A DNA stretch of 64,000 nt from Flavobacteriales bacterium (GCA_026129465.1 JAHCIA010000001.1:1-64000), one strand, 5' to 3'. Counted from the first letter of the stretch, positions 1 to 8,686 are shown. The notes: a model not told the origin generated them from the sequence alone. Made by a program: numbers and translations.

Positions 1-145
1 GGCATGCCCAGCTGATCGGGATACCAAGCTTTCCTCGCGGCGGGCGGGCCATGGTCCGCGCGCCGCATTGTTTTCAGGGCATGGTCACAGCGGGGTTGCG
101 CACCTTTGCGGGCCGGATCTGTTCTCCAGCGACCCATTCGACCCC

Positions 146-1306
146 ATGCGCATCGGCATCGTTTGTTATCCCACCTTCGGCGGAAGCGGCGTTGTGGCCA
201 CCGAGCTGGGCATGGCCCTGGCGAACAAGGGCCATGTGGTGCACTTCATCACCTATGACCGCCCCGTGCGCCTGCGTGACCACCCCAACGTACACTACCA
301 CGAGGTGCGCGTCAGCGATTACCCCTTGTTCGATTATCAGCCCTATGAACTGGTCCTTACCAGCAAATTGGTGGACGTGGCCAAGTACGAGGGATTGGAC
401 CTGATGCACGTGCATTACGCCATCCCCCACGCCAGCGCGGCCTGGATGGCCAGGAAGATCCTGGAGGCGCAGGGCATCCACGTGCCCTTCATCACCACCC
501 TGCATGGTACCGACATCACCCTGGTGGGCCGCGATCCCAGCTTCGAGCCGGTGATCACCTTCAGCATGGAGCGTAGCGACGCGGTCACCGCCGTGAGCGA
601 AAGCCTCAAACGGGACACCTACGAGCACTTTCCGCTGAAGCATGCGCATGAAGGCGGACCAGGCATCCGGGTCATACCCAACTTCGTGTGCATGGACCAG
701 TACAGCCAGCGGCCCGACCCTGCGTTGCGCGCCCTTTACGCCCCGCAAGGCGAGTTGCTGTTGGCGCATGTGTCCAACTTCCGCGCGGTGAAGCGTGTGG
801 ACGATGTGGTGCGCATCTATGAGCGCCTGCGGAAGCGCCTGCCCGTGCGCATGCTGCTCATCGGCGATGGCCCGGAGCGGCAACGGATAGAAAACCAATG
901 CCGGCACAGTGCGGAATGTGGCGGCATCTATTTCTTGGGGAAGATGACCCGGCCGGAGGAAGTGGTGGCGGCCTGCGATCTTTTTCTGCTGCCCAGCGAG
1001 AGCGAGAGCTTCGGCCTGGCGGCCTTGGAAGCCATGGCCAGCGGTGTGCCGGTGGTGAGCAGCGATACCGGCGGCTTGCCTGAAGTGAACATCCATGGCT
1101 TGAGTGGACTGCTGGCACCAGTAGGCGATGTGGACACCATGGCGGACCATGCCTGGAGCATCCTGCACAACGAGGAAAGCCGGCGACGATTCCGTGATGG
1201 TGCGCTGGAACAGGCCCGGCGTTTCGATCTGCACCTGGTGCTGCCGCGCTACGAGGAACTCTACCAAGAGGTGGTGGAGCACGCCAAGGCCCGATGGACT
1301 ACCTGA
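146..1306 (+). CDS. bshA: N-acetyl-alpha-D-glucosaminyl L-malate synthase BshA
   Basis: GT4-family glycosyltransferase for the first step of bacillithiol synthesis: it joins GlcNAc from UDP-GlcNAc to L-malate in the cytoplasm. The 386-residue product has the family opening [20 protein letters not shown], an HVHYAIPHA segment, and the C-terminal nucleotide-sugar motif [20 protein letters not shown]. The ATG at 146 is chosen because [10 protein letters not shown] is the conserved N-terminus; the open frame extends upstream to 68 but adds nothing family-like. A CACCTTTG box at 101-108 resembles the Bacteroidota -7 element. The stop overlaps the next gene by 13 bases, so the pair is probably co-transcribed. 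bshB1, the second-step enzyme, lies at 56832. Confidence 0.93.
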   Translation: MRIGIVCYPTFGGSGVVATELGMALANKGHVVHFITYDRPVRLRDHPNVHYHEVRVSDYPLFDYQPYELVLTSKLVDVAKYEGLDLMHVHYAIPHASAAWMARKILEAQGIHVPFITTLHGTDITLVGRDPSFEPVITFSMERSDAVTAVSESLKRDTYEHFPLKHAHEGGPGIRVIPNFVCMDQYSQRPDPALRALYAPQGELLLAHVSNFRAVKRVDDVVRIYERLRKRLPVRMLLIGDGPERQRIENQCRHSAECGGIYFLGKMTRPEEVVAACDLFLLPSESESFGLAALEAMASGVPVVSSDTGGLPEVNIHGLSGLLAPVGDVDTMADHAWSILHNEESRRRFRDGALEQARRFDLHLVLPRYEELYQEVVEHAKARWTT

Positions 1307-1857
1307 GCGAAAGGGTAAGCGTGGAGCGCGGTGAGGGACGCCTTTCCGTGGTGATCGCCGCGCGGCTGCCAGCGGCGAAAAGGAACCTGCTCGTGGTCTG
1401 GTCCATCGCCTGGCTCCTATGCGGCATCTATCTCTTCATCGCACGCCGGGACCTGGCGCAGGACGATCCGCTGCGCCAGTACCTGCTCGTCTTTCTGGCC
1501 TTCTGGGCCTATTTCATGTTGAAGATCGGCCGGGCCACGCTCTGGCGCCTGCGTGGCTTCGAGATCCACCGGGTGAAGGACGGCAGGCTCACCATCAAGG
1601 ACAGTCTTTTCGGCCTCGGCCGGGCGAACCACTACTTCGTGGACAACATCCGGAAACTCGGTCTTATCGACATCGATCGTTCATCTTGGAAATGGCAGTG
1701 GAATGAGAGTCCGTGGGTGATCGGGGGCGAGCGGCTCGGCTTCGAGCACCTGGGGAAGAAGGTCGTCTTCGGCAAAGGCTTGGATGACGATGAGGCGAAG
1801 CGCCTGGTCCTCGTACTGAAGGATGCGTTGAAGCACCAGCGCAAGACGGCGGTGTGA
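1294..1857 (+). CDS. Small membrane protein of unknown function
   Basis: A 187-residue protein that I cannot place in a named family. It has an N-terminal cytoplasmic stretch, two hydrophobic segments at about residues 28-48 and 58-76 that should form a membrane hairpin, then a soluble C-terminal half rich in Trp, Lys and Asp. This layout resembles PH-like membrane-anchored proteins of Bacteroidota, but that is a guess. It overlaps the bshA 3' end by 13 bases, which suggests translational coupling but does not show a role in bacillithiol synthesis. It converges on the CoA-transferase gene across a 61-base gap. Confidence 0.75.
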   Translation: MDYLSERVSVERGEGRLSVVIAARLPAAKRNLLVVWSIAWLLCGIYLFIARRDLAQDDPLRQYLLVFLAFWAYFMLKIGRATLWRLRGFEIHRVKDGRLTIKDSLFGLGRANHYFVDNIRKLGLIDIDRSSWKWQWNESPWVIGGERLGFEHLGKKVVFGKGLDDDEAKRLVLVLKDALKHQRKTAV

Positions 1858-1918
1858 ATGTTCGCGACGATCAAGGGCGCCGGCACCCGGGACCGTCCAC
1901 GAAACAACCTCCAACTGC

Positions 1919-3016
1919 TCAACCTTCGAATTCCAACCGAAAGACATTCCCCCTCAACCGCCGCGTCACCACGCCGTCCATCGTCTCCTCCACCACCATG
2001 TCGCGTGCGGCGGGTGTGGCCAGCACCTCGTCCAGGCGGAGCACGGCACCGGCGGGCACACCTGCGGTGATCAAGGCATCCAGCAAGATGCTCCGGTCCC
2101 ACTTCGCCATGGCTGGTGCCAGGGAAGCAGCGAGTTCGATCCGGTGTCGAACGCGCGACGCGTTGTTGGTGAAACGATCGTCGCGTATCAGCTCCGGCAG
2201 TAGGAGCGCTCCGCATAGCGCCTTGAACTGCGCATCACTTCCCACGGCCAGGATGACACGTCCGCCGTCGGCACAGGAGAAGGTCTCGCCGTAGGGCGCG
2301 ATGTTCGGATGCAAGGTGCCGATGGGCGCGGCGATGTGTCCCGCCATCAGATGGTTGCTGGCCTGGTTGATCAGTCCCGCAAGCGCCGCCTCCTCCAATG
2401 AGACCTCCACATGGGCGCCCTGGCCGGTGCGAGCGCGATGCAGCAGCGCCACCAGCAGACCTTCCTTCAACTGGTGCGCGGCCAGCACATCCACCAGCGC
2501 GATGGGCAGCTTGGCGAGGTGGTCCGGATCGGTGCCCGTCATGCTGATGAAGCCCGTCTCCGCCTGCAGCACCACATCATAGGCCGGGCGGCCGGGCTGG
2601 TCGCGGAATCCCTTGATGTGGCCATGCACCAGCTTCGGGTTCAAGGACCTCAAGCGCACACGATCAAGACCGAGCTTGCCGGCATCCCCGGCCAGATGGT
2701 TCGTGATCAACACATCCGCTTCGCGCAGCAGCGCATCGAAACGGGCACGATCGGTGGCGTCCTGCAGATCCAGCGCTAGATGCTGCTTGCCATGGTTCAC
2801 GCTGCTGAAATAGGCGCTCACCGGTGAAGCGGGGTCCTCCCCAGGCAGCTTCCATTGACGGGTGACATCACCGCCGCCGCGCTTGTTCTCCACCTTCACC
2901 ACGCGCGCGCCCAGTTCGGCGAAGAACATGCCCACCGCAGGACCCGCCAGCACGGCCGCTGTTTCGATCACCAACAGATCGGCGAGTGGGCCTGTCCCCT
3001 TGGATGCCGCGTGCAT
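1919..3016 (-). CDS. CaiB/BaiF family (class III) CoA-transferase
   Basis: A 365-residue class III CoA-transferase that moves CoA between acyl-CoA and a carboxylic acid. Family landmarks are LLVIETAAVLAGPAVGMFFAELGA near the N-terminus, the KVENKRGGGD region, YDVVLQAETGFISMTG around 146-161, and the segment ALVDVLAAHQLKEGLLVALL, whose Asp176 matches the catalytic aspartate of the family. Substrate cannot be told from sequence. It follows two T9SS-secreted paralogues on the same strand with a 21-base gap; no functional link is evident. A near-consensus -7 box (TACCTTCG, reverse strand, 3022-3029) sits just upstream of the start, which argues for its own promoter and a very short leader. Confidence 0.9.
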   Translation of the reverse strand: MHAASKGTGPLADLLVIETAAVLAGPAVGMFFAELGARVVKVENKRGGGDVTRQWKLPGEDPASPVSAYFSSVNHGKQHLALDLQDATDRARFDALLREADVLITNHLAGDAGKLGLDRVRLRSLNPKLVHGHIKGFRDQPGRPAYDVVLQAETGFISMTGTDPDHLAKLPIALVDVLAAHQLKEGLLVALLHRARTGQGAHVEVSLEEAALAGLINQASNHLMAGHIAAPIGTLHPNIAPYGETFSCADGGRVILAVGSDAQFKALCGALLLPELIRDDRFTNNASRVRHRIELAASLAPAMAKWDRSILLDALITAGVPAGAVLRLDEVLATPAARDMVVEETMDGVVTRRLRGNVFRLEFEG

Positions 3017-3037
3017 GGCGGCGAAGGTAGACGAGGC

Positions 3038-5380
3038 TCAGCGCGCGATCATCAGCCGTGCGCCGTGCGCCACACCATCGCCCCAAAGCCGCACCAGGTA
3101 TAGGCCGGATGTCAGCGATGTGGCATCGATCGGCAGCAGGAAAGGTCCCTGCCCGGGTGTGTTCCCTTCCAGGACCAGGGCACCGGAAGCATCGATCATG
3201 GACCATCGATCGGGTGCGGGACCGTCGTGGTGCCAGCGCAGCAGGATGGCATCGCTGGCGGGATTGGGGTGCAAGGTGATCGAGCCGGTGCACCCTGTGG
3301 GCTCCGGGATGCCGACCGAACCCGAGGCGAAGCGTGCGAGCATCACGTCCACGTTGCCTCCGATGGCGGTCTGGTGGCCGCCAGGGGTGCTCACCCATGA
3401 AGTGCTTGCCGTGAAGCCACCCAGGTAGACGGAACCGGCGCGCTCCGAGAGGCCGCGTCCGGCATCGCCCAGATAGCCGCCGTAAAAGGTGCCCCAATGT
3501 CTTTCGCCCGCGCTGCCGAAACGCGCCAGGAACGCGTCGGAAAAACCGCCCATGAAGTGTTGCTGGTGCACGCCCATGCCGCCCATGACGAACACGCTGC
3601 TGGTGGAGCCGGTGGCGTACACGCCATCGCGCTCATGCGCCAGTGCGTAAACGAGGTCGGTGTCATAGCCGCCGTAGTAGGTGCCCCATATGCGCTGCCC
3701 ATCAGCGGTGAAGCGCGCGATGAATCCGTCCCAACCGCCGCCGCCATGAAAAGCCTGGTGCGTGCCTGGGGTGGCGATGTACTGACCGCTTTCCGTGGCA
3801 CCGCCCAGGTGGACCACCCCATTGCGCAAGGTCACCGCATAGCCGCGGTCGGCCAGGCCGCCACCATAGTAGGAGCACCAGAGCAGCGTGCCTGAAGTGT
3901 CATGGCAGGCGAGGTAGGCGTCCAGCGTTCCGCCAAAGAAGCCTTGGTGTACCCCCGGCGTGGTCATGCCGGTGGAGCTGCCGGTCCAGCCGGTGGTGAC
4001 GATGCGGTGCCCTTCCACCGCGATGGCCTGCCCCTTGTCCACGCTTGCGGCGCCATGATAGGTGGCGTGGAGCAGGCCGCCGTCCTGCCGGAAGGTGGCG
4101 ATGAAGGCATCCTCGAACTGGCCTTTTGTGGGCTGATGGGCCCCAGACGTGGCGATGCCGGAGGGGCTTTCGGTCCAGCCTGTCACATGCACACGCCCTT
4201 CGGCCGCCGCCACGCCATGGATGACGTCGTATTCCGCCCCGCCGTACCAAGTGCACCATTCCAGTGTCCCATCGGTCGTGAAGGCGGCCAGGAAGGCATC
4301 ACCGTTGCCCGCGGGATCGGTCTGATGGCTTCCGGGCGTGCCCAGACCAGCCTCGGTGCTACCGTACCCACCGATGTAGATGCGCCCGCCATCCACGGCG
4401 ATGCCTTGCGCACTTTCGTCGCCCGCACCGCCGAGATAGGAGCACCATTGGCGCACACCATCCAGCGTGAAACGCGCCACGAAGGCGTCCATGGTGCCGT
4501 TCAGATCCACCTGATGCGCACCTGTGGTGGCGATGCCCATCAGACTCCGGGCTTCACCTGCGATGTACAACGCATCGTCATCCGAAGCGATCCCGAGACA
4601 GGCATCCCATTCATCGCCACCCATGTAGGTGCCCCACGAGAGCCAGGGGTCGATCACCAAGGTCGCGCCGGGCGGGACAGGTGGCGCTTCGAATCCCACG
4701 CTGCCGTCATCATGCCACACGAACCGGCAATCCACCTGCGGTCCACCGATCAGCCAGCTCATGGGGATGCGTTCAACGAAGGTGCTGTGGCGTGTGCCCA
4801 GGTGGAGCGCACCATCCTCGAGGGAGATGCTGGTCATCCCCGCATGCCGCAGCCGCAGCGAGGCCAGGTCACCGCCAGGCCGAACCACCACATCATACTT
4901 CGGCATGCCATCATCATCCAAGTGGAAATGGAGGTCGATGCCGGGTGAGATGTCATGGTAGATCACGCTGCTGAAGTGGCGGACCTCATGCACCGTGGCG
5001 TGGGGGCGGTGGAAGGCGAACTTCTCCGCGGACCGGCCATCGGCCGTGATGCGTGATGGTCCCGTGCCGTTCCAGCGCACATCGATCCGGTGCAGCAGGA
5101 AGACCGCCTCGCCGCGCAGCATCTGCAGGTCCTGCGGAGCATCCGCATCAAAGGGCGGCAGGTCTTGCCGATCCACCGTATCCACTTCATAGCTGAAGCC
5201 ATGGTCAAGCAGCTGCAGGTTGAGTCCCGGCCGATGCAGGATGTAGTGCACGTACGGAACCGGTGTACCATGCTGGTCGATCACCTGGCCCTTGTTCTCC
5301 AAAAAGCCGATGGGTGTGGCATCGGATGCCGCATGGACCAGTAATGGGAGCAGGACGAGCAGGATCGCGGGGCTTCGCAT
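3038..5380 (-). CDS. SBBP beta-propeller repeat protein with T9SS type A tail
   Basis: A 780-residue secreted protein. It begins with a signal peptide (about 1-20, LLVLLPLLVHA), then the ENKGQVIDQHGTPV domain usual at the start of SBBP proteins, and then many repeats of about 50-60 residues of the form GTYMGG...D...GIAxDxxxIYIxGxT...GTPGxHQ...DAFLARF, the SBBP beta-propeller motif. The last 80 residues start with LHPNPASDAILLRW and end in LMIAR, a T9SS type A sorting domain, so export to the surface or medium is expected. Function is unknown; adhesion or binding is plausible. The gene immediately upstream on the same strand (5411-7657) encodes a close paralogue, a likely tandem duplication. 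Confidence 0.9.
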   Translation of the reverse strand: MRSPAILLVLLPLLVHAASDATPIGFLENKGQVIDQHGTPVPYVHYILHRPGLNLQLLDHGFSYEVDTVDRQDLPPFDADAPQDLQMLRGEAVFLLHRIDVRWNGTGPSRITADGRSAEKFAFHRPHATVHEVRHFSSVIYHDISPGIDLHFHLDDDGMPKYDVVVRPGGDLASLRLRHAGMTSISLEDGALHLGTRHSTFVERIPMSWLIGGPQVDCRFVWHDDGSVGFEAPPVPPGATLVIDPWLSWGTYMGGDEWDACLGIASDDDALYIAGEARSLMGIATTGAHQVDLNGTMDAFVARFTLDGVRQWCSYLGGAGDESAQGIAVDGGRIYIGGYGSTEAGLGTPGSHQTDPAGNGDAFLAAFTTDGTLEWCTWYGGAEYDVIHGVAAAEGRVHVTGWTESPSGIATSGAHQPTKGQFEDAFIATFRQDGGLLHATYHGAASVDKGQAIAVEGHRIVTTGWTGSSTGMTTPGVHQGFFGGTLDAYLACHDTSGTLLWCSYYGGGLADRGYAVTLRNGVVHLGGATESGQYIATPGTHQAFHGGGGWDGFIARFTADGQRIWGTYYGGYDTDLVYALAHERDGVYATGSTSSVFVMGGMGVHQQHFMGGFSDAFLARFGSAGERHWGTFYGGYLGDAGRGLSERAGSVYLGGFTASTSWVSTPGGHQTAIGGNVDVMLARFASGSVGIPEPTGCTGSITLHPNPASDAILLRWHHDGPAPDRWSMIDASGALVLEGNTPGQGPFLLPIDATSLTSGLYLVRLWGDGVAHGARLMIAR

Positions 5381-5410
5381 GGTGATGGGGCTATGCCACC
5401 AAAGAAAGGC

Positions 5411-7657
5411 TCAGCGCGCGATCACCACCCTGCCGTTCCTGATCCCGTTCGTGCCGTGTGCCGAAAGGAGATAGGTGCCGGGCGGGAGGTGGGAGAGGTC
5501 CAGTATGGTGGTCCCACCGGTCGAAGGACGGCTGTGTACAAGTACCAACTGCCCTTGTGCATCGGTGATCGTCACATGGCTGAACGCCACGTCGGTACCA
5601 AGGTCCACTGTGATCGGCCCGGAGGATGGATTCGGATGGATCGGCAACGCGTCCGTAGCCGGCGCGTACTCCTCCACGCCGACACCCCAGCTGTTGAAGC
5701 GCGCCACGAAAGCATCGATCGCTCCGCCGTTCGTGCCCTGTTGCGCACCCGGGGTGGCGATGCCGTTGAGGCTGCCCGACGCACCTGTGATGATGACCGA
5801 GGGGCCTTGCACCGCGATGCCGAAGGCGTGCTCGCCCAAGGTGCCACCGAAGTAGCTGCCCCATTTCAGCGCGCCATGATGGTCCAGCCTGGCCACGAAA
5901 GCGTCGATGAGGCCACCGGCATGGCCGGTCTGGTGCGCACCGGGCGTGGAGATACCGTCGAGGCTGTGGGTATGCCCCGCGATGTAGACCCCGGCGGGAT
6001 CCACGGCGATGGCGTTCGCTTGGTCCGACGCGTTGCCGTAATAGTTCGTCACCCAGCCCAACGAGCCGTCCAGACCGTACCGCCTCACCAGCGGGTACCA
6101 GTTGTTTCCACCACCGATCAGGTGGCCGCCGGCCACGAATAGCGAGGTGTCCTGGATGGCCACCGCCCTGGGGACGATGTCCGCGCCGCAACCGATGTAG
6201 GTGCTCCAGATGCGCTGGCCTTCGGTGTCGAAGCGGGCCAGATAGCCCATGTGGTTCCCTGCGCACCAGGTCGTGTGGTGTGCGCCTTCCGTGGCGATGG
6301 CCTGCTGGCTGCGCGTGGTGCCCGCCAGTGGCACGATGCCGTCGCGCAGGTGCACGGCGAAGCCCTCCTCGTTCTCATTCGCACCGAAGTAGCTGCACCA
6401 TTGCAGGGCGCCGTCCAGGTCGAACAGGGCCACGAAGGCATCATCCAGTCCCCACTTGTTGGGTTGGTGTGTTCCTGGTGTGCCCAAACCCAGTGAGCCA
6501 CTGGTACCGGTGATGGCCACCAGGCCGTTCGCGCTGCTCACGCCGTTCACGGCATCGGCACCCGTACCCCCGAAGTAGGTGCTCCACTGCAGGGCGCCAT
6601 CCAGATCGAAGCAGGCCAGAAACCCATCATCGGCACCTTGATGGGCTGGTTGGTGCGAACCCGCTGTGGCGATACCCGTGCCGCTCGCCGTGCGGCCGGC
6701 CACGAAGAGGCGGTCACCGTTCAGGGTGATCGCCAGGCCCTCGTCATCGGCCGATCCGCCGAGGTAGGTACACCAGATCAACTGGCCGCCCATGCCATGG
6801 CAGGCCACGTAAACATCCTTGTTGCCTGCCCAGGTGCCTTGGTGCGCACCGGCAGTGGCCATGTTCGCCGGGCTGCGCGTCTCACCCGTGCTGAATATGC
6901 GTTCGCTATTGGCCACTACCGCGTTGCCGCGATCGATACCGCTGCCACCGAGGTAGGTACCCCACGCGATGGTGGGGTCGATCACCAGCGTGGCGCCCAT
7001 GCGGATGCGTTGCGTCGCGATGCCCACGCTGCCATCGGTATGCAGGTGGTATTGGGCTGCCACCGGCTGTCCCGTGTCTTGCACATAGGCCAATGGGATC
7101 CTTTCTGTGACCGGCCCTAGCATGGTGTTCAATACCAGTGCGCCATCTTCCCGCAGCGTCACTTCGGCGCCGTGGTAGCGCAAGCGTATGTCATCGGCGT
7201 GACCACCGGTCCGCACCACGAAGTCGTACTTCGGCATGCCGGCCTCATCCAACTGCAGAACCAGGTCGATGTGTGGCAGTATGTCCTTGCAGGTGATGCG
7301 CACATGGCCGAGGCGTGCCTCGCGATGGAAATGTGTCAATGTCTCCGGCTCCTCCGCAAGGACCTTTGCATGCGGATCTGCGCCTACCACCTCCACATCG
7401 ATGCGGTGGAAGCGCCAGGCATCGCCCTCGAAGCGGTGCAGGTCGTAGCTGAAACCATCGGCGCGCACCTGCAGGTTGAGGCCCGGGCGCTGCAGCATGT
7501 GGCGCACAGCCGGGTTGGGCTGGCCGTGCTGGTCCACGAACTGGCCGGTGTTGGGGATGAAGGGGGAGGTATTGCGATCGTCATGCTCGCCGCTATGACC
7601 TGCCACGGTCGTGGGCAGTATGGATCCGATCAGTATCGTGATGAGGGTTCGCATCAT
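5411..7657 (-). CDS. SBBP beta-propeller repeat protein with T9SS type A tail (paralogue)
   Basis: A 748-residue paralogue of the protein at 3038-5380 with the same order: signal peptide (MMRTLITILIGSILPTTVAG), an NTGQFVDQHGQPNPAVRHML domain, SBBP repeats (GTYLGGS...GNAV...IFSTGETRS), then a tail starting PIHPNPSSGPITVDLGTD and ending RVVIAR. The start at 7657 (or the adjacent ATG at 7654) is chosen because it directly precedes the signal peptide; the frame upstream to 7816 runs through intergenic repeats. A TAGCTTGG box (reverse strand, 7664-7671) close to the start is one base off the -7 consensus. Thirty bases separate the stop from its paralogue, so one transcript is likely. Confidence 0.9.
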   Translation of the reverse strand: MMRTLITILIGSILPTTVAGHSGEHDDRNTSPFIPNTGQFVDQHGQPNPAVRHMLQRPGLNLQVRADGFSYDLHRFEGDAWRFHRIDVEVVGADPHAKVLAEEPETLTHFHREARLGHVRITCKDILPHIDLVLQLDEAGMPKYDFVVRTGGHADDIRLRYHGAEVTLREDGALVLNTMLGPVTERIPLAYVQDTGQPVAAQYHLHTDGSVGIATQRIRMGATLVIDPTIAWGTYLGGSGIDRGNAVVANSERIFSTGETRSPANMATAGAHQGTWAGNKDVYVACHGMGGQLIWCTYLGGSADDEGLAITLNGDRLFVAGRTASGTGIATAGSHQPAHQGADDGFLACFDLDGALQWSTYFGGTGADAVNGVSSANGLVAITGTSGSLGLGTPGTHQPNKWGLDDAFVALFDLDGALQWCSYFGANENEEGFAVHLRDGIVPLAGTTRSQQAIATEGAHHTTWCAGNHMGYLARFDTEGQRIWSTYIGCGADIVPRAVAIQDTSLFVAGGHLIGGGNNWYPLVRRYGLDGSLGWVTNYYGNASDQANAIAVDPAGVYIAGHTHSLDGISTPGAHQTGHAGGLIDAFVARLDHHGALKWGSYFGGTLGEHAFGIAVQGPSVIITGASGSLNGIATPGAQQGTNGGAIDAFVARFNSWGVGVEEYAPATDALPIHPNPSSGPITVDLGTDVAFSHVTITDAQGQLVLVHSRPSTGGTTILDLSHLPPGTYLLSAHGTNGIRNGRVVIAR

Positions 7658-7762
7658 GTCGGTCCAAGCTACCCGCCTTGTACAGTGCGACCAAGGATCG
7701 CCCTGCCGATCCACGGCATTGGTATACAGTTCTGAACAGGTCTTGGACCGGACTGGCTTCGG

Positions 7763-7846
7763 CGGACCAGATCTGGTCGTGGCGTGGATCGCGCCCAGGC
7801 CCGCTGCGCCTGCCAAAGGCAGGCAGGCGTCCCTGGGGCTTTTTCA
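7763..7846. repeat. Intergenic repeat, copy A
   Basis: An imperfect copy of the element at 7925-7988. Both run from CGGACCAG through a shared GTGGCGTGGATCGCGCCCAG core and a CGCTGCG segment to CGTCCCTGGG and a CTTTTT run. Copy A differs mainly by a 19-base hairpin (7809-7827) inserted between CGCTGCG and CGTCCCTGG. On the minus strand the repeat begins with a run of A followed by GCCCCAGGG. The 420-base stretch 7658-8077 holds no credible gene; open frames through it only translate these repeats. Confidence 0.75.
7809..7827. repeat. Small hairpin element inside repeat copy A
   Basis: The bases CCTGCCAAAGGCAGGCAGG form a CCTGCC/GGCAGG stem with an AAA loop plus a repeated CAGG tail. They are absent from the otherwise matching position in copy B (between 7956 and 7962), so they look like an insertion. 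A near-identical unit, with loop TTTC, is at 8168-8187. Confidence 0.65.
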
Positions 7847-7924
7847 TCCGCTTCTTCGCACGAGCAAGCTCGGCTCAGGCGCGCAGGCGAGATCCAGGAC
7901 TGGATCGACCTCCCTTCGGTCGGT

Positions 7925-7988
7925 CGGACCAGGTTTGGCCGTGGCGTGGATCGCGCCCAGGCCCGCTGCGCGTCCCTGGGACTTTTTC
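7925..7988. repeat. Intergenic repeat, copy B
   Basis: The second copy of the element at 7763-7846, without the 19-base hairpin. It lies about 80 bases closer to the tRNA-Leu terminator and ends in GGGACTTTTTC. The space between the copies contains another short inverted repeat, GACC..CTTC..GGTC, at about 7909-7926. Confidence 0.75.
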
Positions 7989-8034
7989 GTTCCCGTCCTC
8001 GCTCGAACTGCGTTCGGCTCGGCCGCGAACGAAA

Positions 8035-8067
8035 AAGCCCCGTCCGCCATTCGGCGGACAGGGGCTT
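8035..8067 (-). terminator. Rho-independent terminator after tRNA-Leu
   Basis: On the minus strand a 14-bp stem (AAGCCCC then GTCCGCC paired across a GAAT loop, with one bulged base at 8060) is followed by TTTTTC. It lies 10 bases beyond the tRNA 3' end and fits intrinsic termination of the tRNA-Leu transcript. Confidence 0.8.
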
Positions 8068-8077
8068 GATCACCAAG

Positions 8078-8161
8078 TGCCCAGGACTGGACTCGAACCA
8101 GCACAGCCTTTCGGCCACTACCCCCTCAAAGTAGCGTGTCTACCAATTTCACCACCTGGGC
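8078..8161 (-). tRNA. tRNA-Leu (anticodon GAG)
   Basis: An 84-base cloverleaf on the minus strand. The acceptor stem GCCCAGG pairs with CCUGGGC, the anticodon stem CUACU/GGUAG encloses loop UUGAGGG giving anticodon GAG, a long variable arm (GGCC GAAA GGCU) marks a class II tRNA, and the T arm is CUGGUUCGAGUCCAG. The discriminator base is A. It is preceded by a perfect -7 box at 8191-8198 and followed by a terminator at 8035-8067, so it forms a single-gene unit. Confidence 0.96.
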
Positions 8162-8167
8162 AGGGGG

Positions 8168-8187
8168 CCTGCCTTTCGGCAGGCAGG
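8168..8187. repeat. Small hairpin element between promoter and tRNA-Leu
   Basis: CCTGCCTTTCGGCAGGCAGG, the same unit as at 7809-7827 apart from the loop. It sits in the leader of the tRNA-Leu transcript, between the -7 box and the mature 5' end, where it would fold in the precursor RNA. Confidence 0.65.
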
Positions 8188-8190
8188 CCG

Positions 8191-8198
8191 CAAATATA
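8191..8198 (-). promoter_or_regulatory. Bacteroidota -7 box for tRNA-Leu
   Basis: TATATTTG on the minus strand, a perfect match to the Bacteroidota TAnnTTTG -7 element, 30 bases before the tRNA 5' end. No clear -33 TTG element is visible. Confidence 0.7.
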
Positions 8199-8218
8199 CA
8201 CGGGCCTGGCGCACCCTT

Positions 8219-8446
8219 TCAGGGCTTGCGCTTGGTGGCTTTCGCTGCCTTGCCCCGCTTGCGGATCCGCTCGGCGCGCTCTCGGGACAGGGCCTCATTC
8301 AAGGGCGCATCGGCAGGGGATCCCGGTTCGGTGCTTTCCAGCCAGGCCTGCCGGGTGGCTTCGTGCCGCAGGACCAACTCGTAGATGTAGTCCAAGGAGG
8401 GGAGGTCGGGTTCGGTGGCCGCTGGCTTTTTCGACTTTTTGCCCAT
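8219..8446 (-). CDS. Small basic hypothetical protein
   Basis: A 75-residue protein starting MGKKSKKPAATEPDLPSLDY, with an acidic and helical middle and a very basic C-terminus (RIRKRGKAAKATKRKP). No family recognised. The ATG at 8446 is the first that gives a protein-like N-terminus; the frame extends upstream only by reading through tRNA-Lys antisense sequence. It lies between two tRNA genes on the same strand. The basic tail suggests nucleic-acid contact, but this is inference from composition only. Confidence 0.55.
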   Translation of the reverse strand: MGKKSKKPAATEPDLPSLDYIYELVLRHEATRQAWLESTEPGSPADAPLNEALSRERAERIRKRGKAAKATKRKP

Positions 8447-8536
8447 GGTGGTTCCACAGCAAATGTTATGTCGGACTTGGCCGTTCCCCTCGTCGGCAGG
8501 CTGAACTTTTGTTAGGGGGTGAGGGGGATCCCAAAT

Positions 8537-8568
8537 GAAGAAGCCCCGGCTCCCGCCGAGGCTTCTTC
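8537..8568 (-). terminator. Hairpin terminator after tRNA-Lys
   Basis: GAAGAAGCC pairs with GGCTTCTTC, followed inward by one mismatch and a CGGC/GCCG inner stem with a 4-base loop. It begins 4 bases past the tRNA-Lys 3' end; on the minus strand it leads into CTTCTTCATTT, a weak T-rich tail. Confidence 0.65.
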
Positions 8569-8572
8569 TCTG

Positions 8573-8645
8573 TGATCCCGCTGGGGCTCGAACCCAGGAC
8601 CCCAACATTAAAAGTGTTGTGCTCTACCAGCTGAGCTACAGGATC
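8573..8645 (-). tRNA. tRNA-Lys (anticodon UUU)
   Basis: A 73-base cloverleaf: acceptor GAUCCUG pairs with CGGGAUC, D arm GCUCAGCUGGUAGAGC, anticodon stem CAACA/UGUUG around CUUUUAA (anticodon UUU), T arm CUGGGUUCGAGCCCCAG, discriminator A. A perfect -7 box lies at 8687-8694 and a terminator hairpin directly follows. Confidence 0.97.
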
Positions 8646-8686
8646 GTACACCCCTTCCACCGGCACCATGCCCGGCTTCGGGGTCG

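Noticed and set aside
74..1282. 402-codon reading frame antisense to bshA
   Set aside because: A shadow of the GC-rich bshA gene; its translation is His/Gln-rich with no domain, while bshA has full family motifs.
3038..7657. Regular repeats considered as a CRISPR array
   Set aside because: The repeats encode SBBP propeller blades in frame, vary in sequence and lack constant direct repeats with unique spacers.
7669..8118. 149-codon minus frame across the tRNA-Leu terminator and repeats
   Set aside because: Its translation repeats RAWARSTPRP, which is only the two copies of the intergenic repeat read as protein, and it starts inside tRNA-Leu.
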